Assembly: GCA_947487095.1 (NCBI GenBank)
Contig: CANKVI010000030.1
Span: 1-10,273, forward strand
Source of the DNA: Acidimicrobiaceae bacterium
GTDB taxonomy: Bacteria; Actinomycetota; Acidimicrobiia; Acidimicrobiales; Ilumatobacteraceae
Reading direction: 5' to 3'
Length of the DNA: 10,273 nt
The notes beneath the pieces were generated by a model. It saw nothing but the letters and a program-made list of their open reading frames with translations, was not told the origin of the DNA and searched no databases. Position numbers and translations under genes: made by a program. Shown in pieces: positions 1 through 6,655 of the stretch (its first letter is position 1; each line of letters opens with the position of its first letter).

Positions 1-107
1 TTGTTGCACCTCGCTACACCGGCCGCAATGGTGGATACACCCGCGTGCTCAAGCTTGGTCCACGCCATGGTGACAATGCACCAATGGCGCGCATCGAACT
101 CGTCTGA
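1..107 (+). CDS. rplQ: Ribosomal protein bL17, C-terminal end (partial)
   Basis: Only the last 35 codons are present (reading frame from base 3, stop TGA at 105-107); the gene begins upstream of the window. The translated tail contains [15 protein letters not shown] followed by MARIELV, which is the typical bL17 ending (tyrosine-threonine-arginine, KLGPR-x-GD, then M-A-x-IELV). bL17 is a large-subunit protein near the peptide exit tunnel and usually closes the alpha operon after rpoA. The stop lies 6 bases before the first truA ATG, so the two genes are probably cotranscribed. The identification rests on this conserved tail and on the following truA-rplM-rpsI order. Confidence 0.93.
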   Translation, partial: VAPRYTGRNGGYTRVLKLGPRHGDNAPMARIELV

Positions 108-113
108 TTCATC

Positions 114-893
114 ATGGCCATGCGTCGCGCACGCATGACGATCGCCTACAAGGGCGATCAATTTCATGGCTTTGCTACTAATCCTGGAGTTGACACGGTC
201 GCGTCCACGATTGAAGGTGCACTCGCACAAATTCTGCAAGAAGAAGTAAAGATCATTCCTGCTGGTCGTACCGATGCAGGCGTGCATGCGTGGGGACAAA
301 TCATTGGCGCAGATCTGCCAGACCGCGTGAATTTGCCAGTGTTAATGAAGCAACTGAACTCGTTGTGTGGCCCATCTATTGCAGTGCGTGAAGCGGTGTG
401 GACAAAGCCCGACTTTCACGCTCGATATACCGCACTGTGGCGTTCGTATCGCTACACCGTGTTGAACACCGAAACGCCAAACCCATTTATGGTCGATTCG
501 GCATGGCACATCATGAAGCCACTCAAACTTCGAGCCATGCAGCTCGCATCCGATGCGGTGATTGGCGAACATGATTTCTCGGCATTTTGTCGCAAGCCAA
601 AACCTGCCGATGAAAACGACACGTTTGAGCACTCCATGCGTCGCCACGTCATGAATGCTGAGTGGCGTGACCTTGGCGAGGGAGTGTTGAGGTTCGATAT
701 TCGGGCTAATGCGTTCTGTCATCAAATGGTCCGGGCGCTGGTCGGCACCTTCATCGAGATCGGCCTAAGCAAGCGCCCACCAAGCGATATGCGCGGACTC
801 ATTGTTTCTGGAGACAGGGCGCAGGCAGCACCCGTGGCACCCCCGCAAGGCTTGATTTTGTGGGAAGTTGGCTACCCAGCCGATTGTGATTAG
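114..893 (+). CDS. truA: tRNA pseudouridine(38-40) synthase TruA
   Basis: The product (259 aa) converts uridines 38, 39 and 40 in the anticodon arm of tRNAs to pseudouridine in the cytoplasm. The sequence shows TIAYKGDQFHGFA near residues 9-21, the catalytic motif GRTDAGVHAWGQ at 51-62 with the nucleophilic Asp54, FHARYTA at 101-107 followed by RSYRY, GEHDFSAFCR at 151-160, and FCHQMVRALVGTFIEIG from 201, all in family order. The length is normal for TruA. Three Met codons (114, 120, 135) could start the protein; none has a clear Shine-Dalgarno site. The first or second fits best because the basic RRAR stretch before the first strand is usual. The gene sits 6 bases after rplQ, the standard actinobacterial position. 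Confidence 0.96.
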   Translation: MAMRRARMTIAYKGDQFHGFATNPGVDTVASTIEGALAQILQEEVKIIPAGRTDAGVHAWGQIIGADLPDRVNLPVLMKQLNSLCGPSIAVREAVWTKPDFHARYTALWRSYRYTVLNTETPNPFMVDSAWHIMKPLKLRAMQLASDAVIGEHDFSAFCRKPKPADENDTFEHSMRRHVMNAEWRDLGEGVLRFDIRANAFCHQMVRALVGTFIEIGLSKRPPSDMRGLIVSGDRAQAAPVAPPQGLILWEVGYPADCD

Positions 894-903
894 GCCCTCT
901 CGA

Positions 904-930
904 CCCCTATCCTGAAACGGTCCATAGGGG
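904..930 (+). other. Hairpin in the truA-rplM intergenic region
   Basis: CCCCTAT (904-910) is exactly complementary to ATAGGGG (924-930), giving a 7-bp stem around a 13-base loop, starting 11 bases after the truA stop. No T-run follows, so it does not look like a standard intrinsic terminator. Its place just ahead of rplM could suit an mRNA-processing structure or an autoregulatory leader. That role is inferred, and the structure is short enough to be chance. Confidence 0.35.
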
Positions 931-943
931 CAGCGTTTGGCTG

Positions 944-970
944 AGTTTTCGGCCAAGTCCTCAGTTTTCG
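944..970 (+). repeat. Short direct repeat upstream of rplM
   Basis: AGTTTTCG occurs at 944-951 and again at 963-970, start to start 19 bases apart, between truA and rplM. The flanks are also alike (CTGAGTTTTCGG against CTCAGTTTTCGA). The first copy lies in the loop of a small inverted pair, TTGGC (937-941) with GCCAA (952-956). A two-site regulator or a leader RNA element is possible, but the repeat is only 8 bases long and may be coincidence. Confidence 0.3.
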
Positions 971-974
971 AAAG

Positions 975-980
975 TAGTTT
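975..980 (+). promoter_or_regulatory. Candidate -10 element for rplM (near-leaderless)
   Basis: TAGTTT fits the TANNNT form of a -10 hexamer and lies 6 bases before the second of two adjacent ATG codons (987). This is the spacing expected when transcription begins at the start codon. There is no strong Shine-Dalgarno site ahead of rplM, only GAAAG at 970-974, which suits a leaderless mRNA. I could not find a convincing -35 box at 16-18 bases. The call rests on position and a weak consensus. Confidence 0.3.
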
Positions 981-986
981 TTTATG

Positions 987-1433
987 ATGCGCACGTACAG
1001 TCCAAAAGCAAGTGAAATTAAGCGCGAGTGGCATGTTGTTGATGCCGACGGCTTGGTACTTGGTCGCATGTGCACAGAAGTTGCATCAATTTTGCGCGGC
1101 AAGCACAAGCCAATGTTCTCTATGCACATGGACACTGGTGACCACGTTGTCATCGTCAATGCATCAAAGATTGTTCTCACCAAGGGCAAGGCAGACAAAG
1201 AGCTCGTTCACGACTACAGCGGTTACCCAGGCGGTTTGCGCTCTCAGACTTACGGCAACTTGTTGAGCCGTAAGCCAGAAGACGCAATTCGTCGCACCAT
1301 TCGTGGCATGTTGCCTAAGGGACCACTTGGTCGTCAGATGATCAAGAAGTTGAAGGTTCACGCAGGACCAGAGCACGGTCACGAAGCACAAGCACCAAAA
1401 GTTTTGAACATCCCGCACGCAAAAGCGCGCTGA
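987..1433 (+). CDS. rplM: 50S ribosomal protein L13 (uL13)
   Basis: uL13 is an early-assembling large-subunit protein. The N-terminus MRTYSPK, then EWHVVDADGLVLGR, and later GDHVVIVNASKI, HDYSGYPGGL, the hallmark GMLPKGPLGRQMIKKLKVHAG and a final HEAQAPKVL segment give an end-to-end family match. Two tandem ATG codons (984 and 987) are possible starts. I chose 987 because L13 proteins typically begin M-R-T-Y, giving 148 aa; starting at 984 adds only one Met. The gene is followed after 28 bases by rpsI, the nearly universal rplM-rpsI pair, and the two should be made from one transcript. Confidence 0.97.
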   Translation: MRTYSPKASEIKREWHVVDADGLVLGRMCTEVASILRGKHKPMFSMHMDTGDHVVIVNASKIVLTKGKADKELVHDYSGYPGGLRSQTYGNLLSRKPEDAIRRTIRGMLPKGPLGRQMIKKLKVHAGPEHGHEAQAPKVLNIPHAKAR

Positions 1434-1450
1434 TTAACAAAGATCGAATA

Positions 1451-1456
1451 GAGGAG
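1451..1456 (+). promoter_or_regulatory. Shine-Dalgarno site of rpsI
   Basis: GAGGAG lies 5 bases ahead of the GTG codon at 1462. This strong site decides the start of rpsI in favour of GTG and is one of only two clear Shine-Dalgarno sites in the window. Confidence 0.8.
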
Positions 1457-1461
1457 TAACC

Positions 1462-1857
1462 GTGGGAACAAAGCCACTGACACAGACAACCGGTCGTCGC
1501 AAGGAAGCAGTCGCACGTGTGCGTTTGCGTCCAGGCACTGGCAAGGTAGTAATCAACGGACGCGAGTTTGAGGATTACTTTCCAAACGCATTGCAGCGTG
1601 CTGCAGCAACCGAAGCATTTCGCGTTGTAGAAGCAGAAACCACCTACGACGTTGACTGTGACATTCAGGGCGGCGGAATCGCTGGTCAGGCTGGCGCACT
1701 TCGCATGGCGATTGCTCGCTCCATTCTTGAGTTGGACGACACGAAGCGCTCAGTGCTTCGTAAGGCTGGCTTGCTTACTCGCGACTCGCGCAAGAAGGAA
1801 AGCAAGAAGTACGGCCTCAAGAAGGCGCGCAAGGCGCCTCAGTACACGAAGCGTTAA
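1462..1857 (+). CDS. rpsI: 30S ribosomal protein S9 (uS9)
   Basis: uS9 belongs to the head of the small subunit, and its basic C-terminal tail reaches the P-site tRNA. The 131-aa product starts with GTG behind a clear GAGGAG site. It contains TTGRRKEAVARVRL (9-22) and GTGKVVINGREFEDYF (25-40). GGGIAGQAGALRMAIARSI (70-88) follows, then LTRDSRKKESKKYG (105-118), and the protein ends in APQYTKR. The terminal Lys-Arg that contacts tRNA is present. Length and motif order are normal. It forms the usual pair with rplM. Confidence 0.98.
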   Translation: MGTKPLTQTTGRRKEAVARVRLRPGTGKVVINGREFEDYFPNALQRAAATEAFRVVEAETTYDVDCDIQGGGIAGQAGALRMAIARSILELDDTKRSVLRKAGLLTRDSRKKESKKYGLKKARKAPQYTKR

Positions 1858-1863
1858 TCACGT

Positions 1864-1895
1864 GTTGGTTCGCGCGATGTTGGTCGCGCGGATGT
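1864..1895 (+). repeat. GC-rich hairpin within a tandem imperfect repeat, rpsI-glmM gap
   Basis: The 49-base gap between rpsI and glmM contains two near-copies of a 16-17 base unit, GTTGGTTCGCGCGATGT (1864-1880) and GTTGGTCGCGCGGATGT (1879-1895). Together they create an inverted pair, CGCGCGA (1871-1877) and TCGCGCG (1884-1890), with a 6-base loop TGTTGG. No T-run follows, so a standard intrinsic terminator is not supported. It may attenuate or protect the mRNA 3' end between the ribosomal and cell-wall genes. The structure is seen directly; the role is inference. Confidence 0.45.
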
Positions 1896-1906
1896 GTGTG
1901 TAAACG

Positions 1907-3217
1907 ATGCTTCGATTTGGCACCGACGGTGTTCGTGGAGTCGCCTTCACGGAACTCACCGAGCAATATGTTGCAGAACTTGGGTTGGTTGCTGCGCGTG
2001 AACTTGGTGTAACCAAAGTTTTGATTGGTCGCGACACTCGCGAATCTGGCAAACAATTAGAGACCGCACTCGCCAATGGATTACTTGGTGGTGGCGTATC
2101 AGTCGAACTGCTTGGCGTAGCCCCAACACCGGCAATTGCATTTTTGGCTGCAAAACGAGGCTGTGCCAGTGCGGCAATTACCGCATCGCATAACCCTTAC
2201 TTAGACAATGGTGTGAAACTGTTTGCCAATGGCGGCGTGAAGTTGAGCGATGCGCAACAAGATGTAATTGAATCGCATATGACCGGTTCGGCCACAGTGA
2301 CTGCTGCTTCGGCTCTTCAGGTTGATTTGCTTGGCGAGTATGCGTCTCACATTGTTGGGCTGTTTCCAGTTTTGGCCTTTGCCAACATTCGCGTGGTATT
2401 GGATTGCGCCAATGGGGCAATGAGCGATGTTGCCCCAGAAGTATTCGCGCGACTTGGCGCAACGGTCATCGTGTTGAACGATCGACCAAATGGGAAGAAC
2501 ATCAACGAAGGTTGTGGTGCAACACATCCAGAAGTGGTGAGTGAAGCAGTTCGCTTGCACAAAGCCGACTTAGGTCTTGCATTTGATGGCGACGGAGATC
2601 GCGTGATTGCTGTTGACCATATTGGTGACGTGGTTGACGGCGATCATTTGATTGCGCTTGCTGCAATTGATCTGCACAAACGAGGAAAGCTGAAGTCAAA
2701 CTCGGTTGCAGTAACGGTGATGACGAACGCTGGTTTCCATCAAGCAATGACCAAAGCGGGAATCAATGTGATCACCACTCCAGTTGGCGATAGAAACCTT
2801 CTTGTCGCATTTGATGAACATGGTGTGGTGTTGGGTGGAGAGCAAAGCGGTCACATTATTTATCGTGACTATGCAACAACAGGCGACGGCTTGCTTGCAG
2901 GGGCAATGCTTGTGGACTTAGTTCGACGAGAAGCTAAACCGCTGGCAACACTTGCGCGCACTGCAATGACGTCGCTTCCACAAACTTTGATCAATATTCG
3001 TGTTGCACAAGTAGTGAACAGCCCAGCAGAAGATCTTGCTGCTGAAATTGCAGACGCGACGAACCGTTTGGATGGAATTGGTCGCGTGCTGTTACGCGCA
3101 AGCGGAACCGAGCCTGTAGTTCGCGTGATGGTTGAAGCAGCAACGCAGGAAACCGCAGACGCTATGGCACAAGGGCTTGCTGAGGTTGTTTCGCAGCGCT
3201 TCGGCGGGGTTCGGTAA
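1907..3217 (+). CDS. glmM: Phosphoglucosamine mutase GlmM
   Basis: GlmM interconverts glucosamine-6-phosphate and glucosamine-1-phosphate, the second step toward UDP-GlcNAc for peptidoglycan. The 436-aa product has the alpha-D-phosphohexomutase layout. FGTDGVRG is at 4-11. The phosphoserine loop TASHNPYLDNGVKLF (92-106) has active Ser94. DGDGDRV at 227-233 is the metal loop. The sugar-binding loop GGEQSGHII (310-318) has the EQSGH form seen in GlmM, and the phosphate-binding RASGTEPVVRVM is at 397-408. The length fits the family (about 445). The start ATG has no clear Shine-Dalgarno site, but MLRFGTDGVRG is the expected N-terminus. The next gene, a GlmS-family protein, would supply its substrate, and it starts 10 bases after the glmM stop. 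Confidence 0.97.
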   Translation: MLRFGTDGVRGVAFTELTEQYVAELGLVAARELGVTKVLIGRDTRESGKQLETALANGLLGGGVSVELLGVAPTPAIAFLAAKRGCASAAITASHNPYLDNGVKLFANGGVKLSDAQQDVIESHMTGSATVTAASALQVDLLGEYASHIVGLFPVLAFANIRVVLDCANGAMSDVAPEVFARLGATVIVLNDRPNGKNINEGCGATHPEVVSEAVRLHKADLGLAFDGDGDRVIAVDHIGDVVDGDHLIALAAIDLHKRGKLKSNSVAVTVMTNAGFHQAMTKAGINVITTPVGDRNLLVAFDEHGVVLGGEQSGHIIYRDYATTGDGLLAGAMLVDLVRREAKPLATLARTAMTSLPQTLINIRVAQVVNSPAEDLAAEIADATNRLDGIGRVLLRASGTEPVVRVMVEAATQETADAMAQGLAEVVSQRFGGVR

Positions 3218-3220
3218 CCT
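3215..3220 (+). promoter_or_regulatory. Candidate leaderless -10 element for glmS
   Basis: TAACCT overlaps the glmM stop codon (TAA, 3215-3217), fits TANNNT, and ends 7 bases before the glmS ATG at 3228, the spacing of a leaderless transcript. No Shine-Dalgarno sequence precedes that ATG. There is no good -35 at the normal distance, so this is tentative; glmS may simply be read from the glmM transcript. Confidence 0.3.
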
Positions 3221-3227
3221 AGTACCC

Positions 3228-6200
3228 ATGTGCGGCATCATCTGCGTTGTGTCGCGGCCTTCGGCAAGACCATTGCCACTTGCCGCCGACATTCTGGATG
3301 CCCTCGACCGAGCCATTGCCGCTGGTACTGCCGGAAACATCGCGGAATCTGGTCGCTTAGTAGCGGAAGCCGATACTTCGTTGCGCGGTGAATCTGGGCT
3401 CGGAACGCTGATTGACAACATCGCTTTGGTAAGCGGCTTAGTTTCACGGGTCGATCAACTGGATGTCTTGGCAAGCGGAGCTGAAGCGCAATTGGAGTCC
3501 GAGTCTGGGCTGTCTACTCGTGAAGTTGAACGCCGTAGCAACGAACTCATTGCATTGCGCGACGCCACGTGGTCGTTGCGAAACGATCGCTTGCGCACAG
3601 CAAAAGCAGTTGGCGAGTTAGCAGGCAAAGACGCAAGTGCGAGTGCACGCAATGCGTACTTGTCAATTCAGCAAGCATTTTCTGCACTTGATCGCATGGA
3701 AGTTCGTGGTCGCGACTCTGCTGGCGTACATGTGTTGGTGTGGGGACATGGCTTAGACGCAACCGATAAGCGAGTTGTTCCGTTACTGGTCGGTCGTCTT
3801 GATGACACGCTGTTCACGAACGGCTCGGTGCGCGTTGGCGCAGGCAGTCGAGCATGGTCGTTTGTGTATAAAGCAGCAGCTGAAATTGGCGAACTTGGTG
3901 ACAACACCCGTGCCATGCGCACAACGGTTTCCAATGATGCGTTGTTGCGGTTGCTCATTAGCCAACCGAATGCTCGAGTGTCCATCCTTGGGCACACACG
4001 TTGGGCGAGCGTGGGAATCATTTCTGAACCAAACGCACACCCAGTGAATAGCGAAGAAGTTGGTGGCAATGCAGCTGCTCCGTACATGCTTGCTGCACTC
4101 AATGGTGACGTCGATAACCATGCCGACATCAAGGTGCGCAACGGGCTGCATATTGCAGAACCAATTACTACCGATGCAAAGGTCATTCCAACGGTGGTCG
4201 CGCGCAAGAACGCAGCAGGCATGTCATTTGTGGATGCGTTTAGAGAAACTGTTGCCGAGTTTGAAGGCAGTGTGGCAATTGCAGTTGCAAGCGCTGACGA
4301 ACCAAACTCGATGATGCTTGCACTTCGCGGCAGCGGTCAAGGTTTGTATGTCGGTATTGCCGAAGACCGTTTCATCGTGGCCAGTGAGCCATACGGAGTT
4401 GTTGAAGAGACATTGCACTATGTGCGAATGGACGGCGAGTCACTTGCCGATGCGAATAACCCATCAAGCCGCGGTCAAGTTATTGCACTCGATGGCGACA
4501 ACGCAGGATCACTTGCGGGCATGCGCATGCTGGCCTACGACGGAACATTAATTCCGCTTGTAGATAGCACCGTTTCAATTGCCGAAGTGACGACACGCGA
4601 TATTGATCGCGGCGAGCACAAGCACTTTTTGTCGAAGGAAATTGCAGAGGCGCCACTGAGTTTCCGCAAGACTTTGCGTGGGAAAATCTCTGAGCGGAAT
4701 GGTCAACTAGAGGCGACGCTCGACACGACAGTTTTGCCAGACGATATTCGTGCAAAACTCACGGCTGGTACTTTCACGCGGATTCGTGTGATTGGTCAAG
4801 GAACTGCGGCAATTGCTGGACGCAGCCTGGCACAATTATTGCGCACGATGGTTGACCACCGCGTGCAAGTGGATGCATTGCCAGCAACGGAGTTGTCGGG
4901 ATTTCAATTGCAACTGGACATGACTGACACGCTGATCATTGCGATCAGTCAGAGCGGAACGACTACCGATACCAATCGCACAGTTGACTTGGCACGCACA
5001 CGCGGCGCTTCTGTTCTTGCCATCGTGAATCGCCGCGGAAGCGAATTGTCTGCAAAGGCCGACGGTGTGTTGTTTACCTCCGACGGTCGCGACGTGGAAA
5101 TGAGTGTTGCCAGTACTAAGGCGTTCTATTCGCAAGTTGCGGCAGGCGCATTGCTTGCATGCGCAATTTCGGCGGCACTCGGTACTGGAACAAACGACGA
5201 GCGTCATCAATTACTTACTGCATTACGCACTATTCCAGACGCCATGTTCCAAGTGTTGGCGCTTCGCCCACAAATTGCCGAGGCTGCTCGTCAGTTCGCC
5301 CCAGCACGTCGTTATTGGACTGTTGTTGGCAATGGTTTCAATGCTGTTGCCGCCGAAGAAGTTCGCATCAAACTTTCCGAGCTGTGTTACAAGTCCATTG
5401 CGTGTGACATCACCGAAGATAAGAAGCACATTGACTTGTCTTGTGAGCCAATGATCATTGTGTGTGCAACAGGGTTGTCAGATGGCACGGCGTCGGATGT
5501 GGCTAAGGAAATCGCCATCTACCGTGCACATAAAGCGCTACCGATTGTTATTGCCCAAGAGGGAGAGCAACGCTTTGATGCGGCGGCTGCTGTTATTTCT
5601 GTGCCACGCGTTGACCCGCGAGTCGCCTTTATTTTGAGCGTGATGGTGGGTCACCTGTTTGGCTACGAGGCAGCTTTAGCAATTGATTCTCTTGCACGAC
5701 CATTGCGCTCGGCTCGTGAAGTTGTTGAACACGCAGTGGAACGCGGTGGTGTTGGTAGTCAACTGCTAGCCAAGGTTCGTTCAGAAATCGGAGTGCCAGC
5801 AACACGGTTCTTTGACGCTCTTACCACTGGCATGTATGACGGAAACCTTGAAGCGAGTACAGCCGTCCGTGTTGTCACGATGTTGCGCGATGCAATGTCG
5901 AGTGATCCATTGCAGGCTTACCAACAGAGCACAGGCAAGATCAGTTCGCCAGAAGCAATTCTCGACGATCTCACCAGTGCGCTCACACGCTCAATCGATG
6001 AACTCACTCGTCCAGTCGATGCCATTAAGCACCAGGCAAAGACGGTGACCGTGGGAATTTCGCGCAGCGATGAAGGCTTGCTGGACCGTTCGTTGGTGCA
6101 AGAAGTTTTGAAGGCCGGAGTTTCGCGCGACCGCTTGTCATACAAGGCGCTAAAAGTAATTGCCGATCTCGACCCAGCGGTTGCCTCCGTCGTTGGTTTC

Positions 6201-6653
6201 ACTCGTTATGCCATTGAAGGTGATGTTGAAGGAAATACCGCAACGGTAAACGTGATTGATCGCGGCGGAATTGCTCGCGAACTTACGTCGCGAGTTGACC
6301 GCAACTCCACGTTGGTGGGAACCAAGCACCGCGTTGCAACCGATCGAAATGTGTTGGTTGCTCGCGGTCGCCGCGATAGTCGCACAGTTATCTTCGTTCC
6401 AGAAACCAAGGGAACCGAAACCACGGGCATCACCTTGCTGCACGTGTTGTTCCATGATCGCTTGCCTTCGGCAACCATAAAGAACGTGCTGCAGGGCTAC
6501 GACGACAGATACAACCGACTCGTGGACTGGGTAACGGAAACCGAAGGTTCGTTCCGTGAAGATCGTCTGGCCGAAGTGTCGGTTGCAGACCTGCTTATTC
6601 TGCCAATTAGCGAATCGGCAGATCATTGGCGCACCTCGCAAAACGGGGCATAG
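3228..6653 (+). CDS. glmS: Enlarged GlmS-like glutamine amidotransferase / double-SIS protein
   Basis: Probable glucosamine-6-phosphate synthase (glutamine + fructose-6-phosphate to glucosamine-6-phosphate + glutamate), though strongly divergent: 1141 aa against about 610. The ATG at 3228 is chosen because it puts the nucleophile at Cys2 (MCGII). An upstream in-frame ATG would bury that Cys. Glutaminase domain: Cys2, EVRGRDSAG (158-166), HTRWAS (256-261), NAHP (269-272), Asn292-Gly293 and Asp316. The linker KEI is at 470-472. First SIS domain: GQGTAA (523-528), SQSGTT (574-579), VASTKAF (627-633). Second SIS domain: Lys715, Glu718 and His734 at the same spacing as E. coli Lys485, Glu488 and His504. 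Differences from E. coli: about 130 extra residues at 10-140, about 50 at 175-250, some 20-30 near 400-465, and an unrecognised tail 831-1141. The residue matching Lys603 is Arg830. GlmM next door supports an amino-sugar role. Membership of the family is sure; the exact reaction is less so. Confidence 0.85.
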   Translation: MCGIICVVSRPSARPLPLAADILDALDRAIAAGTAGNIAESGRLVAEADTSLRGESGLGTLIDNIALVSGLVSRVDQLDVLASGAEAQLESESGLSTREVERRSNELIALRDATWSLRNDRLRTAKAVGELAGKDASASARNAYLSIQQAFSALDRMEVRGRDSAGVHVLVWGHGLDATDKRVVPLLVGRLDDTLFTNGSVRVGAGSRAWSFVYKAAAEIGELGDNTRAMRTTVSNDALLRLLISQPNARVSILGHTRWASVGIISEPNAHPVNSEEVGGNAAAPYMLAALNGDVDNHADIKVRNGLHIAEPITTDAKVIPTVVARKNAAGMSFVDAFRETVAEFEGSVAIAVASADEPNSMMLALRGSGQGLYVGIAEDRFIVASEPYGVVEETLHYVRMDGESLADANNPSSRGQVIALDGDNAGSLAGMRMLAYDGTLIPLVDSTVSIAEVTTRDIDRGEHKHFLSKEIAEAPLSFRKTLRGKISERNGQLEATLDTTVLPDDIRAKLTAGTFTRIRVIGQGTAAIAGRSLAQLLRTMVDHRVQVDALPATELSGFQLQLDMTDTLIIAISQSGTTTDTNRTVDLARTRGASVLAIVNRRGSELSAKADGVLFTSDGRDVEMSVASTKAFYSQVAAGALLACAISAALGTGTNDERHQLLTALRTIPDAMFQVLALRPQIAEAARQFAPARRYWTVVGNGFNAVAAEEVRIKLSELCYKSIACDITEDKKHIDLSCEPMIIVCATGLSDGTASDVAKEIAIYRAHKALPIVIAQEGEQRFDAAAAVISVPRVDPRVAFILSVMVGHLFGYEAALAIDSLARPLRSAREVVEHAVERGGVGSQLLAKVRSEIGVPATRFFDALTTGMYDGNLEASTAVRVVTMLRDAMSSDPLQAYQQSTGKISSPEAILDDLTSALTRSIDELTRPVDAIKHQAKTVTVGISRSDEGLLDRSLVQEVLKAGVSRDRLSYKALKVIADLDPAVASVVGFTRYAIEGDVEGNTATVNVIDRGGIARELTSRVDRNSTLVGTKHRVATDRNVLVARGRRDSRTVIFVPETKGTETTGITLLHVLFHDRLPSATIKNVLQGYDDRYNRLVDWVTETEGSFREDRLAEVSVADLLILPISESADHWRTSQNGA

Positions 6654-6655
6654 GC

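Noticed and set aside
966..983. An intrinsic terminator for truA ending in the T-run at 978-983.
   Set aside because: The only symmetry just before the T-run is TTTCGAAA, a palindrome with no loop; the GC-rich hairpin at 904-930 is too far away; and the T-run touches the rplM start.
3132..3227. A 32-residue N-terminal extension of the GlmS-like protein, from an ATG inside glmM.
   Set aside because: It would bury the catalytic Cys, which must be residue 2 of the translated chain and exposed by Met removal; it also overlaps glmM by 86 bases.
3218..3227. A glmS ribozyme ahead of glmS.
   Set aside because: The gap is only 10 bases, far too short for a ribozyme, and that element is typical of Firmicutes.
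3668..4222. A 184-codon open frame on the minus strand within glmS, and similar ones such as 6150-6722.
   Set aside because: They lie wholly or largely opposite a well-supported gene, show no family motifs, and have the composition expected of shadow frames.
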